Positions 12,740-23,596 of a DNA stretch of 64,000 nucleotides are shown in pieces; position 1 is the stretch's first letter; each line of letters begins with the position of its first letter. Position numbers and translations under genes: made by a program. The notes under the pieces were generated by a model that was not told where the DNA came from, did not search any database, and was given only the letters and a program-made list of their open reading frames with translations. Source of the stretch: Lavandula angustifolia (taxonomy: Eukaryota; Streptophyta; Magnoliopsida; Lamiales; Lamiaceae); NCBI GenBank assembly GCA_028984105.1, contig CM054813.1, positions 9,866,681 to 9,930,680 of the forward strand. Reading direction: 5' to 3'.

Positions 12740-12747
12740 ACCTGCCT

Positions 12748-13095
12748 ATTAAAATTTACGAAAGAAATCACAAATAAGTCTAAAATTTAATTTTCCCACA
12801 ACAAACACATGGCGGCTGCGCAACAGATCCGAGATTCGGATATTGTGTTTGGTAGCTCGATACGGAAGCGGGTAAACGGGTTATTGTGTTTGGTAGCTCG
12901 ATACGGAAGCGGGTAAACGGGTCAACCCAGATATGACAACGCCTCCACCAACCACCGAGAATAAGATTTCACTCCTCCACACCCCAATCCCACCAAACCT
13001 CTGCTTATTTACAAACACGACACACACTAAATTGCTTACATCTTACATACAACTTCAGCATAACCTGGGCCATTCCTCCCTCTTGTAAAGAGCTC
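12748..13095. other. DHQ-SDH upstream region
   Basis: Promoter and 5' UTR of the following gene. It contains an exact 41-bp tandem duplication (12841-12922). The last 130 bp or so is C-rich and probably 5' UTR. Confidence 0.6.
12841..12922. repeat. Exact 41-bp tandem duplication in DHQ-SDH promoter
   Basis: Two identical 41-bp units (12841-12881 and 12882-12922), each starting TATTGTGTTTGGTAGCTCGA, about 175-255 bp upstream of the start codon. The perfect identity suggests a recent event. Confidence 0.95.
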
Positions 13096-16000
13096 ATGGA
13101 ATTCGTAAGCACTCCCCTTTTACTTCCTCAATTTGGTATATTTTGATTTTTGGTGTAGGAATATGCTTTATTGGTTTAATCTTGTTAGTAGTGGGTGTTT
13201 TGGTTTGATGGGCCTCTTGAATTTGACCTCTTTTCTTGATTATGTTGAAACCCAAGTGGGAATTTTTATTCATTTTTGAGAATTTGCACTCCTCTTTACT
13301 TCCTCAATTTGGTACATTTTGATTTTTTGGTAGAGGAAGAGGCTTTTTTGGTTTGAATCTTGTGTTACATAGTTAGTAATGGGTGTTTTAGTTTGTTGAG
13401 CTTCTTGAATTCGACTTTTTTTATTCTTGATTATGTAGAAACCCAAGTGGGATTCTTGATTGATTTGTGATAATTTCTGAGAATTTTCAAGATTTGTGGT
13501 ATTCAAGATTGTCTTTTTTCGGTAGAGGAATAGGTTTTATTGGTTTTAATCTTGTGAATTATAGTTAGTAGTGTGTGTTTTAATTTGATGGGCCTCTTGA
13601 ATATGACTTTATTTCTTGATTATGTAGAAACCCAAGTGGAGATTTTTGATTGATTTGTGATAATTGTGGTGTTCAAAATTGTGTTTTTATGTAGGTGGTG
13701 GAATCTGGTTTGAGAGGGATGGAGAGTGGGGTGGGAGTGAGAAAGAATGAGACTCTGATATGTGCACCAATTATGGCTGACACGGTGGATCAAATGGTGG
13801 AGTTGATGCACACGGCTAAGATGAAAGGAGCTGATGTTGTGGAGGTTAGGTTGGATCATTTGAAGAGCTTTGATGCTCGTTTGGATATCGAGAAGTTGGT
13901 TAAAGAGTGCCCTCTTCCCACTCTCTTTACTTACAGGTTGGTGATCAGCTGCCTTTTTTGTGATTGTGTGTGTTTGCAATGTGGTGAAGGAAATGGGTGA
14001 TATTTCTGCCTTAAGTTTAGCATGTTTCTTGGTTGGATGAAGTTTAACTGTTTGGTTGTGATTATATATGATAGTAAGTTGAGATTTAGTTATTTTTATT
14101 CTACATGCTTTTTGTGAGTATGTTTTTGCAATGTGATGAAGAAAACAGGCGATTATCTTGAAAGGGAAGTTAGTTGTTTAGGCTGGCAAAAGATTTCTGT
14201 CTAAAGTTTAGCATATTTCTTGGTTCGATGAAACTTAATAGTTTTTTTGCGATTATTTATGATAGTGTTAGGAAGTTGAGAGCAGGGCTAGTTTTAGTTA
14301 TTTTGAATACTTAACTGGGACGATAAAGTGGCGATGAACTATAAATAGACGAGTATTCATAAGGGGGGCCATAACAAAAGGTGATTCTACATGCTTTTGA
14401 TGTCTGAAATAATTAGACTTACAAACTTAGACTATTGATGCTAATTTTGTATTTTTGCATTGAATTAATTAGATTGTTACGTACGTAGACTTCATTCACA
14501 TTTTGAGAGTTTTTGCACGAAAGTTCTATCTTTCATAGTCAGCTATTAACTATTTTACATACATGTTTTTACTTTGGTAATGAAAAAGTATATAAAGTTT
14601 GAGCACATGATTCGTGCTTTTGTTGTAGGCCTATATGGGAGGGTGGAAAGTATGATGGCGATGAAAACCCTCGGTTCAGCGCTCTTCAACTGGCCATGGA
14701 TTTGGGAGCCGATCACATTGATATTGAGCTCAAGGTACTTTTCCACTGTAAGATTGTTGAATAAAAACGAAAACACGGAAAATTAACATGTTTCACTTCA
14801 TAGCCAAACTTCATCACTCTTTTACCAACTGTTCTTCATGAATTTTGTTTGTTAATGTGAAGTCTTATTATTGTATAAAACCGACATGGAACAATTTTTC
14901 CCGCTATTTAGAAAGTATTTATTATGTTGGAGGCAACTGGTAATATGCATTTATTATCTGGAAGTTTATATGAGTTGAGATTCACAAATGGTCGAGTTTT
15001 TCCTCATGTGGGGCTTGCATTGTGTATTATCTTATACAAACTAATCTCTTAAGGCTGCGGAGGAGTTCAAGAATTTCACGCGTGGAAATAAACCAGAAAA
15101 GTGCAAGATTATAGTTTCGTCTCACAATTATGAGTTCACTCCTTCGGCTGAGGAGCTGGGGGACCTCGTGGCTAGAATACAAGCATCCGGAGCCGACATA
15201 GTTAAATTCGCTACGACAGCACAAGATATCACAGATGTAGCGCGAGTTTTTCAAATATCGATTCATTGCCAAGTAAGTATATATAGGTTTTATATCAAGC
15301 TTCTAAAACATTATTCTCATGAATAAGTCGGTGCTTTAAGCAGAGACTTCAATGGAGTTTGATTTGCATTTTTTTTTCCACATTATGTTATAGTCCGTTA
15401 ATCGACAGGTACCAATCATCGCCATGGTTATGGGCGAAAGAGGAATCATGTCGAGGTTACTTTGTCCAAAATTTGGCGGATACCTCACTTTCGGGACTTT
15501 AGAAGAAGGAAAAGTGTCTGCCCCCGGACAGCCAACGATCGATGAGTTGATCAAGTTATACAACTTTAGATCAATCGACTCCGAGACGAAGGTATTTGGG
15601 ATCATCGGGAAGCCAGTGAGTCATAGCAAATCGCCCAAACTATACAACGGAGCTTTCAAAGCACACGGAATCAACGGAATCTACATGCATTTGTTGGTGG
15701 ACGACGTTAGAAAGTTCTTCGACACCTACTCGTCCCCCGATTTTGTCGGTTTTAGGTGAAGTCCTCAAACGATTTGTGCTTCACTCTTCATTTTCTTTCT
15801 CATATTCATCCGAAATGTTTATGGTTATAGCTGTACGATTCCTCATAAAGAAGCAGCACTTGCATGTTGTGACGAAGTAGACCCCATTGCAGAGGTAGTT
15901 AGTCGAACCATATATCGATATTCGATGTTTTTCAAGGTTATACATGTCTACATTTTCACCTAAAACCGTTTCTTTTTATAACGTCACCAGTCTATTGGGG

Positions 16001-17258
16001 CAGTCAATTGCCTCGTCAGGCGGCCCAATGGGAAGCTCTTCGGTTGCAACACAGACTACATTGGTGCAATAACTTCCTTAGAAATCGGCCTACAAGGTTT
16101 TCTTATCGATTTGCTTCAATTAGTCAGCATGCATTGAAGTTGTGGAGTATGAGTCATATTCGTTTTGCAGATTCTCAAAGCGGTGCGAGTCAAATTGAGT
16201 CGCCCCTAGCCGGTAAACTGTTCGTAGTTATCGGGGCTGGTGGTGCGGGCAAGGCGCTTGCTTACGGAGCGAAGGAGAAGGGAGCAAGGGTAGTAATTGC
16301 TAATCGGAGTTACGGTTAGACTTCCTCCTATACATATACCACTCTTATATCTAAATAACTAGATTCCGAACGGTTTATCTATCTCACAGTATACACTCAT
16401 ATATGTCACACCCTTCCGTAAAATGACACCTGACACCTTTTATATAAAACATAATAATGGTTTTGCAAGTGTCACGTGCCATTTTTTGGGAAGGTGTATT
16501 ATGAGATAGAGAAACTTTTCCGATAAAAGATGTTATGGTCTTAATTGTCTTTATCCTTCTTGTTTCTGCAAGACCGAGCTCGAGATCTTGCTAAGCTCGT
16601 CGGAGGGCAAGCGTTAACTCTAGCTGAGCTCAACGCCTTCCATCCGGAGAGTGGAATGATACTTGCCAACACAACTTCTATCGGTATGCAACCCAAGATC
16701 GAAGAAACGCCCATTTCCAAGGTTTGTCATCTCCTTCCTTAGCTAAACACCCCATTTTTCTTATCTCATAACACGAACTTTTTAGCTACGAAACAAGGTT
16801 CACTTTCTTCCATGGGTGGATCTAAGGGGTGGTTTATGTGTATAATCCCGGATTTTTCTTTCTACTTCTTGAAAATTTCATATTGGCCCCTCTTTCCCGA
16901 AATTAAAAATTTCGCCCCGGAAATCTTGATCCTAGATTCTTTCCTTTTTGTTGCTCTATTGCATTTGTAGGAAGCTTTGAGATATTACGAGCTCGTCTTC
17001 GATGCAATCTACACTCCAAAAATCACGCGACTCCTCAGGGAAGCTCAGGAGGCGGGCTCAAAAATTGTTACAGGGCTCGAGATGTTCATCGGGCAGGCAT
17101 ACGAGCAATACGAGCAGTTCACCGGACTCCCAGGTAATGAGAAACTTTACACGAAACTCCAATAGATCTCAAGACACCTTGTTGTTTTTATCTCATTTTT
17201 TGGAGGTCTGATTGCAGCTCCGAAGCAACTGTTTCGAGATATCATGGCGGACTACTGA
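13096..17258 (+). CDS. Bifunctional 3-dehydroquinate dehydratase/shikimate dehydrogenase
   Basis: Exons 13096-13104, 13695-13936, 14629-14734, 15054-15272, 15409-15755, 15831-15894, 15991-16096, 16171-16314, 16573-16721, 16971-17133 and 17218-17258 join in frame to 529 residues. The N-terminal type I dehydratase half (about 20-245) has His143 in SSHNYEF and the Schiff-base Lys170 in ADIVKFATTA. The C-terminal dehydrogenase half has SHSKSP (263-268), Lys314 in TIPHKEAA, Asp351 in CNTDYIG and the NADP-binding GAGGAG (386-391). These are the canonical shikimate-type residues, not variants suggesting quinate or gallate activity. The enzyme does steps three and four of the plastid shikimate pathway. 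Exon 1 codes only MEF; the alternative is a start at Met13 in exon 2. I see no obvious long transit peptide, so targeting is uncertain. Confidence 0.96.
13115..13690. repeat. Three degenerate ~190-bp tandem repeats filling DHQ-SDH intron 1
   Basis: The landmark AAACCCAAGTGG recurs near 13248, 13438 and 13628, about 190 bp apart. Each is preceded by similar blocks (TTGATGGGCCTCTTGAAT-like and GGTTTTAATCTTGT-like). Together they make up nearly all of intron 1, right after the 9-bp first coding exon. Confidence 0.8.
16371..16522. mobile_element. Probable MITE in DHQ-SDH intron 8
   Basis: A ~150-bp stretch whose two ends are imperfect inverted repeats: CTATCTCACAGTATACAC on the left against CTATCTCATAATACACC on the right strand. 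Matching inner blocks carry CCTTCC and ATGACACC / ATGGCACG. It lies wholly within intron 8 (16315-16572) and leaves the splice sites intact. No family or target duplication was identified. Confidence 0.5.
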
Positions 17259-17573
17259 TGATTTTTGTCGACCTTCCTTCCTCTCGTTCTTCAAGCAATG
17301 AGATCGAATATTTTGCACGCTGCATCGATGTTTTTGAGATCCAAGAAGCAAATTCGACGATTCAATTTTAGGTTTTATCTCGTTGAAACTCGAATTTTGG
17401 AATAAGAGAGCCTAGTTGTTGTATCATTCTTCTTGTTCTACTGTAATATGATACCAGAAGTTGTAGTATGTATGATTCATGATTTCTTTTGATGAAAAAC
17501 ATTTGTGCCATTGAATATGGAATATTGATCATAAACATAGTTTTTGAAAGTAATGGCCGGGGCAAATCCAGAA
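17259..17573. other. DHQ-SDH 3' UTR and spacer
   Basis: Non-coding. The 3' UTR of DHQ-SDH probably ends between about 17450 and 17550, just before the Mutator-like element. Confidence 0.6.
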
Positions 17574-17582
17574 TAAAGAATA
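17574..17582. repeat. 9-bp target site duplication, left copy (MULE)
   Basis: TAAAGAATA lies directly before the element's left end and is repeated exactly at 23588-23596 after its right end. Nine base pairs is the standard Mutator-superfamily duplication. Confidence 0.88.
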
Positions 17583-17805
17583 GTGGTATTATTGCTTTAT
17601 ACCCATTTACGTATAACAAAACACAAAAATACCCAATCCTTATATTTACTACACAAAATACCCAATTTTATTTACATTACCCTTACTTTTTCAAAAAGTT
17701 GACTGACACCAATCATTTTCAGGTGTTTTACTGAATTCAAGACGAATAATTGAAGAAACAAACAAAAAAACACATGAATTCGATACCAATTAATTCGAAA
17801 TTTAA

Positions 17806-18284
17806 ATCCCGCTCGAGTCCCGCTCAGTCCCGCTCACTTAAATTCAAATCCCGCTCGAAAATAATTCTGCGAAAACTCGAATCCCGCTCGTACCCGAACC
17901 GGAATCCCGCTCGAGCTGTTGAGGAATCCCGCTCGGCCGACCGCGTCCCGCTCGGCAGAAGAATCCTGCTCGGCGGCAGAAACCCGCCGCGTCAGAATCC
18001 CGCTCGGCCGCGTCAAAATCCCGCTCGTAGCGCAACGTCCGCCACCACGTCGCCTTGTCCCGCTCGGCCGACATCAAATCCCGCTCGGCGAGCGGGATTC
18101 TCCTCGAGCGGGATTCTTCCCCTTCTAATCCCGCTCGTCTCCTCAATTTCCCATTCACTTCTGCAATTTTTTCATCTCCGTCGCCGAATCCCGCTCGAGA
18201 AAACAATTTCGTAGTTGAATTCGACTCCAAAACACAAGAATGGCCTACCAGGTTAGTCCCGCTCTAATTCTATAGTCCCGCTCG
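17806..18284 (+). repeat. Left subterminal CCCGCTCG array of the MULE
   Basis: About 16 copies of TCCCGCTC (most as AATCCCGCTCG) plus one TCCTGCTCGG variant lie in this orientation, at irregular spacing of about 10-60 bp. Only two copies (CGAGCGGGATT near 18090-18115) are reversed. A small cluster of two forward copies and one reverse copy follows at 18713-18780. The irregular spacing with unrelated sequence between copies argues against a simple satellite and fits dispersed protein-binding sites. Confidence 0.9.
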
Positions 18285-18360
18285 AATTTTATCCGTTAAT
18301 TTGGCGCGATTAAGATTCGAATTGTTTTGATAATTTTTCGATAATTTTTGATAATTTTTC

Positions 18361-18690
18361 GACTGTGAGCATGGATTTTGTTTAATTATTCGAATTTAAG
18401 CATGTATTATGTTGAATTGGAGTATGATTTTATCATTTTATGTGGAAATTCGTAGCATGATTTTGTGTCGTAGTATGAATTTGAGTTTCGTAGTATGATT
18501 TTGTTTAATTATTATTCAAATTTCGTATCATAAATTTCGTAGAATGAATTAATTAATTATTCGAATTTCGTAGCATGAATTTATGTGGAATTTTATAGCA
18601 TGAATTTTTGTTTAATTATTCGAATTTCGTAGCATGAATTTTTGAGTTTCGTTGCAAGAATTTTATTAATTTTCGTAGCATGAAACAAAT
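18361..18690. repeat. Degenerate CGTAGCATGAATTT repeats inside the MULE
   Basis: Roughly ten imperfect copies of a ~30-bp AT-rich unit containing TTCGTAGCATGA(A/T)TTT, often after TTTAATTATTCGAA. The region lies between the left CCCGCTCG array and the Ulp1-like gene and is non-coding. Confidence 0.8.
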
Positions 18691-18821
18691 CTCGGAAAAT
18701 AATTCGGCCGGGCAAATCCCGCTCGGCCGAACCGGAATCCCGCTCACGAGCGAAATTCCGATTCGGCCGAGCGGGATATGCTCGGCCGAATTTTTTTTTT
18801 TTTAATTGTTATTTTTTATCG

Positions 18822-20214
18822 TTGCAACCCGTTTTTAAACGAATTGATCTTCTCGATGCGACTCCGAGGATAGACATAGAGTTTTACCCGAAGATATTTG
18901 AAATAATTAAAAAAAAATTTAGTGTTTTTGAGGACAATTCTTTAGAAATCGAATTTAGGAATGGGGTTTTCGGTAGCTTTTTGGATTGGAGGGTGGGTAG
19001 GAATGCAGCTAGGGCCCTCCATATGTTAATGTGTCATGAGATTGAATCGGCGGGGAGATGATTCGGCTATTTGGTTTTATGTGTCAGGACGACTACCCGC
19101 TTTTCTTGTTTCGATTACGCCCTTGTCACGGGTTTGAGGTTTGGATCTACCAATTTTGATCCGCATGCTACCTATGATCCCGGTTACGTCGATTGTGTAC
19201 AAACAGTTAAATAATTGTACACCAATAACGGGGAGAGATTTGTTGTCAAAGTTCGAGAATGGAGAGTTGAGATTGGACGAGTTGGGCTATTTGAAGGTGG
19301 CACATGTTCTAGCCTTAGTTTACTTTTTTCTCGGTTATAGTGACACGAAAATAGTCGACACGTGGATTTGGGTATTAGTCGATGATCTACGTGCATTTGA
19401 CCGATTCCCGTGGGGCTCCTACACTTACGGTGCGTTGAAGCACTATTGTAGTTTTGTTCCGAGAACGGCGGAACAGACGTCCAAGAAATATCATTTTTAT
19501 GGACCTGTTTGGGCACTACAGGTGTGTTTAATAATTTTATTAATTTATTTATTAGAATTATTCATATATATCATGTACTGATCAATATTGATTTTCATTC
19601 ATTGTAGATTTGGTCCTACGAGGTTATTCCAAATTTTGGAGCGATTTGTGCCGAGAGGTTGTCTACAACCGAATTTCCTCGTTGGAAGAATTGGTACTTC
19701 GGTGGAGGACAAGCAAAGAAGCTTAACAGTTTTTGGCATCGTCAGGTAAAAATATTAAATTTAAAGTTGATTTTGTTTAATTTTATTGCCATGTCTCTGC
19801 TTTGATCACTGGGTCACTGTTCGGATTGACCTTGGCCATTGGAAGATTGAAGTGTATGATTCACTTGCGCACAAAGCTGATGAGCATGGCCGAGCACGTA
19901 GAATTCGGCAGTTGAGGCCTCTATGGAAGCTGATTGGTCCATTTTTATCGTACGGCAATTACTGGAACAATAATCAGTTTGGAAATCAGGATCCTGGAGC
20001 GCGGGCGCCCATTGTGCAGATTATGCCTCATGAGCTGCAGTTGGTGCAAACAGATGATAAGAGCTGTGGACCGATGACATGCATGGTAGTCGAGAGATTC
20101 ATTGCCACTTACCCGACAATCAAGTGGGGCAACGAGCCAGGCAATGTAGCTGTGTATCGTCGACTGATGGCTCATAAGATCTTTGACATGTGCTATACGA
20201 AGCCGGATCTATGA
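18822..20214 (+). pseudogene. DUF1985/Ulp1-like cysteine protease gene of the MULE (broken)
   Basis: Successive frames resemble the plant-transposon DUF1985 domain (about 18822-19740, with LVTGLRFGS and GRDLLSKFENGELRL) followed by a C48 Ulp1-like catalytic half (19786-20214). The latter keeps the His in DHWVTV, the Asp in VYDSL and the Cys in KSCGPMTC in correct order. Ulp1 proteases process SUMO; transposon-borne copies are of unknown function. At least two frame changes interrupt the DUF1985 part (near 19058 and 19100), with another near 19205. Only about 40 bp separates a putative donor at 19747 from the protease half, too short for a normal intron, so a linker is probably missing. Some breaks may be sequence error. 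Confidence 0.78.
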
Positions 20215-20419
20215 TGACAATATCCGTATTTATATATTTGTATTTCAATTAAGCTATTTTATTTATATATTTGTATTTAATTCAAATATTTGCTTTATAT
20301 ATTTCGTTAAACGGAAAAAATTGCCTCGTTAAACAAAATATTTTCGAATCGTTAAGACAAGCGGGATTTCGAAAAAATTGCCTCGTTAAACATAATACAT
20401 AATACATTATAAATTACGA

Positions 20420-22716
20420 TATACTAAAATGCTTCCGACTCCGGTGATTCCGGCACATCCATTCCCGGACACTTCCTCCTAGTATGCCCAACCACACCAC
20501 ATATGTCTGCATTTTTCGGACCGCGTGTTCTCCCACTAGATGTACCGCTTCGGCTCCCGAGGGTCGTCTACTATTCTTCGGTCTCCCCGCCCGACGCGTA
20601 ATTATTGGCGGTAACACGACCATTGAGGCCACATCTTCCAGGCACCCGCCAATTACGCATGGGTGCTACTGGGATATAATGTTCGGCATAAATCATCCTC
20701 CAATTCTCGGTCTTGTATGCATCCGACACGAAATCTAGTAGATTTAGTCCAGCAACCCTATAGATAAAAATTTTGTTAATACACAAGTCCGGAACAACCC
20801 TATGAGACGAAAAAACAATTATACACGATAGCCGCACAAGCATGCGAACACGGGATCTCATCGAGTTGCCACTCACGACATTCACAAGCGTTTACTGGCG
20901 ATTTGAACTCTCCATTGATACGTTCCGTCATGAACCTTGAATTTGTCTCCGTTCACTGACACAACAGTGAAACGATGTGAACGGTCCTCCGACGGAGCTA
21001 ACTTTAGCTCTGCAGCAATTGTAAGCGGATTATCTCGTGCCATGGCTTTTGCTCGACGTTGGTCACACCACTGTTCAACCATGTGACCTATTGCCTCGAT
21101 CATAGAGCATATTGGCGACGTCGTCTCGTGAGCAGTCTCGAGTTGATGGATTCGACTATGTTTGAGGTGAGCCGATGCCGGCGAACGGGAGACTTCGATC
21201 TAGACCACTTTTCCGGTCCGATATCCATTAACTTCTCGTATGCCTCAGGATAGGCTTGACGAATTCCTTCCATCGCACGATCGAAATCATACATCGTATA
21301 AGCATAGGCAGCATCATGATACATCTTGATAAGCGTCGACCATATCGTGTAAGCTTATTATGAAGATGATAGTAACAAGTGCCATGAGCTGCTTCCGGAT
21401 AAACAGCCTCTACCGCGTTAGCTATGCTTCGATGTTGATCGGATATGATTATTAAATTGGTTGGCATCGTAAATGCTTCTACGAGTCGGGACATGAACCA
21501 CGTCCAAGAGTAATCGTTCTCAATTGGACCCACACCAAAGGCTAGTGGAAATATCCGGTCGTTGCCGTCTATCGTAGCGACCACAAATAACACTCCTTTA
21601 TTCCTTCCTTTCAAGTGAGTCGCATCGACCACAATCGGATCTCGGAGGTTAAATACCCACGGGGCACGAGAAACATTAAAAGCAACGAATAATTGTTGGA
21701 AACGACCTTCTAAATCGACTTCCGGATCGATCATTGTACTGGATTCGTTGTTTTCGCACGTAGAGGTAACCGGGAAGCATCTTGAACGAATCCGAGTGCC
21801 CGCCATAAATCATCGCCACAAAGACAATTACGGGCTCGTAGAGCAACACTATAGCTTGCTTGAATGCCGAATTCACTCGGATAGATGCCATAATTTCTTT
21901 CGGTTTTAGGACAGATTTTTGACGGCGCATTCGTCGAGCAACATAAGCGACTAGCGCCTTTGCACGAATCCTTCTTGGACCACTTTGTGAAAAATCTCGA
22001 TTACATGTGTGTTCGGCATGCAAGCGTTTACAACCCACAACACATCTCTGCGAAACGAAGCCCGTAGAAAAAATGGACAGTCACGACTCCGTCTGCATTT
22101 ATACTCAACCCGACCACTGTCAGAACGACCCACCCTAAAATCGAGACCTTGTTCCATGTGTCGAAGTGCAACAACAGCAAACAAATCCGCCTTCTCCCAG
22201 AATGTCGCACCTTCACGGAGTGGATAGTCCACAACATGATCCAGATCTCGAACCATAGGTGAATCCGATGCATCGAGAGGAACGAAAGGAAGTAAACCGT
22301 CATTTACTTCTTCGGTGCCACCATATATTATTTCGTTGGTTGGAAGGGCACGGTTGTCCCGGCATGAGCATAGATATCAGTTGATTCACACCACCTTCAC
22401 GTCGGATCCATGCCGCAAAGTCGCCAAAAGTACATTGATTTAATGCACCTTGGACCTCATCGTTTTCTTCTTCGGATGAAGTATCCAAAATATTTTCTTC
22501 ATCACTGTCGGATAGAACATGGGTATCCTCTTCGCGAAAAAAGGTTTCTTGTTCGCGAAAATTCTCAGCCCGATTGCTACCACCCGCTTGATCTTCAAAA
22601 TTGAACCTTGAACCAAATTGTTCAACAACATCGGGTGTATGATAAGGTTGAGCATTAGAGTGCTCGAGAAATAAAGTCGGCTCGATTTGTGTAGTACAAA
22701 GACGAATTAGGTCCAT
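20420..22716 (-). pseudogene. MuDR-type transposase of the MULE (frame-broken)
   Basis: Minus-strand segments in order: an acidic N-terminus (22716-22300), a MuDR N-terminal DNA-binding region (about 22320-21950, with FRVGRSDSGRVEYKCRRS), the DDE core (21720-21365, with VDATHLKGRNKG and the second acidic residue in IISDQHRSI) and NIVESINSRL near 21150. Then come a SWIM-type zinc finger near 20890 (CECREWQ...CSHAC), an AGRPK motif near 20590 and a CCHC knuckle near 20480. At least five frame changes separate these blocks (near 22310, 22010, 21760, 21350, 21110 and 20905). All domains of an autonomous MULE are present, but no single open frame remains. It is either decayed or affected by consensus errors. 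Confidence 0.85.
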
Positions 22717-23041
22717 ATCGGTCGCGAGAATGGACCTAAGCTTGAGACCATGACGAGAAACGTATGTGTAATAAATTTCATAATTTGACGAAGTGAAAAG
22801 GGATTAAGATTGTATTGAATAAAGCTGTCTTAAAATTGGGATACAAATCTTGTTCCCGGGAATGCGAGACAACTCTAACCTCACCTCCGATATACTCGGA
22901 CAAATTGTTAAATTGCCCGTTAAAATGAACAATAACATTATACCAACTATCCATTTTTTTTGTTTATGAAACGAAAATCAAAAGAAAGAGGAGTGAGTGT
23001 GTTCGATTTTGAACTTCAATCACGGTATTAATAGATAAAAT

Positions 23042-23419
23042 CACGAGCGGGATTCCGCTCCACGCGAGCGGGATCCCGCTAGCGTGGACCGGATCCCGCT
23101 CGTCCGCGTAGAGCGAGACAATGAATCCCGCTCGTGTACCTTAAATCCCGCTCGTCGAGCGGGATTTGCCACGTGGCCGAGCGGGATTTCTCCACGGGCG
23201 GGATTTGCCACGTGGCCGGTTTCGGCGGGATTTGCCACGTGGCCGAGGTTTCCCTGCCGAGCGGGATTTCTCCACGGGCGGGTTTCTTCTCCTCGAGCGG
23301 GATTTGCCACGTGGCCGAGCGGGATCGGCTCGACTTGCCATGTGGCCGAGCGGGAATCCACGTGGCCGAGCGGGATTCTACGTACACGAGCGGGATTCTG
23401 TCAGTTCGTGAGCGGGATT
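23042..23419 (-). repeat. Right subterminal CCCGCTCG array of the MULE (inverted), with G-box palindromes
   Basis: About eleven copies of GAGCGGGA, the reverse complement of the left-array motif, plus three forward copies at the inner edge and a few degenerate GGCGGGA forms. Several occur in a larger unit, GATTTGCCACGTGGCCGAGC. The G-box hexamer CACGTG appears five times (23170, 23209, 23236, 23308 and 23359). The orientation mirrors the left array, so the main motif points inward from both element ends. Confidence 0.9.
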
Positions 23420-23587
23420 CGGTGTTACTCATTTGCGCACGAAACGAAGCAAAATAACGGTTTTGCAGCCTGACATGTCTGAAAAGTGGGGATATTTAAG
23501 TAAAGTTGGGTATTTTGTGTATGAATTATAAGGAATGGGTAAATTTGCCTTTTCGATTTAAGAAATGGGTATTTAAGAATCTACCCC

Positions 23588-23596
23588 TAAAGAATA
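23588..23596. repeat. 9-bp target site duplication, right copy (MULE)
   Basis: Exact TAAAGAATA immediately after the element's right end; identical to 17574-17582. Confidence 0.88.

Larger units (their letters stand above)
17583..23587. mobile_element. 6.0-kb Mutator-like element carrying a transposase and a Ulp1-like gene
   Basis: 6005 bp between perfect 9-bp duplications. The left end (GTGGTATTATTGCTTTATAC...) pairs with the inverted right end (GGGGTAGATTCTTAAATAC...), and the similarity extends about 100 bp inward around TACACAAAATACCCAA. It carries a MuDR-type transposase on the minus strand (about 20420-22716) and a DUF1985/Ulp1 protease-like gene on the plus strand (about 18822-20214). 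This cargo is known from Kaonashi-type and related plant MULEs. Dense CCCGCTCG arrays flank the genes inside the ends. Both genes have frame breaks as read here. The element lies between DHQ-SDH and the J-protein gene, its right end 461 bp upstream of the latter's start. Confidence 0.9.

Noticed and set aside
17750..18267. Several overlapping 60-150-residue open frames on both strands rich in Arg/Ser/Ala/Pro
   Set aside because: They are by-products of the CCCGCTCG motif, which lacks stops in most frames. All frames are open at once and give repetitive low-complexity peptides with no family resemblance.
17806..18284. CRISPR-like appearance (short repeat with variable spacers)
   Set aside because: Repeats are only 8-11 bp, spacing is irregular, and this is a plant nuclear transposon end with no cas genes.
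23041..23473. Open frames on both strands in the right array
   Set aside because: Same cause: the GAGCGGGA repeats are stop-poor in every frame.
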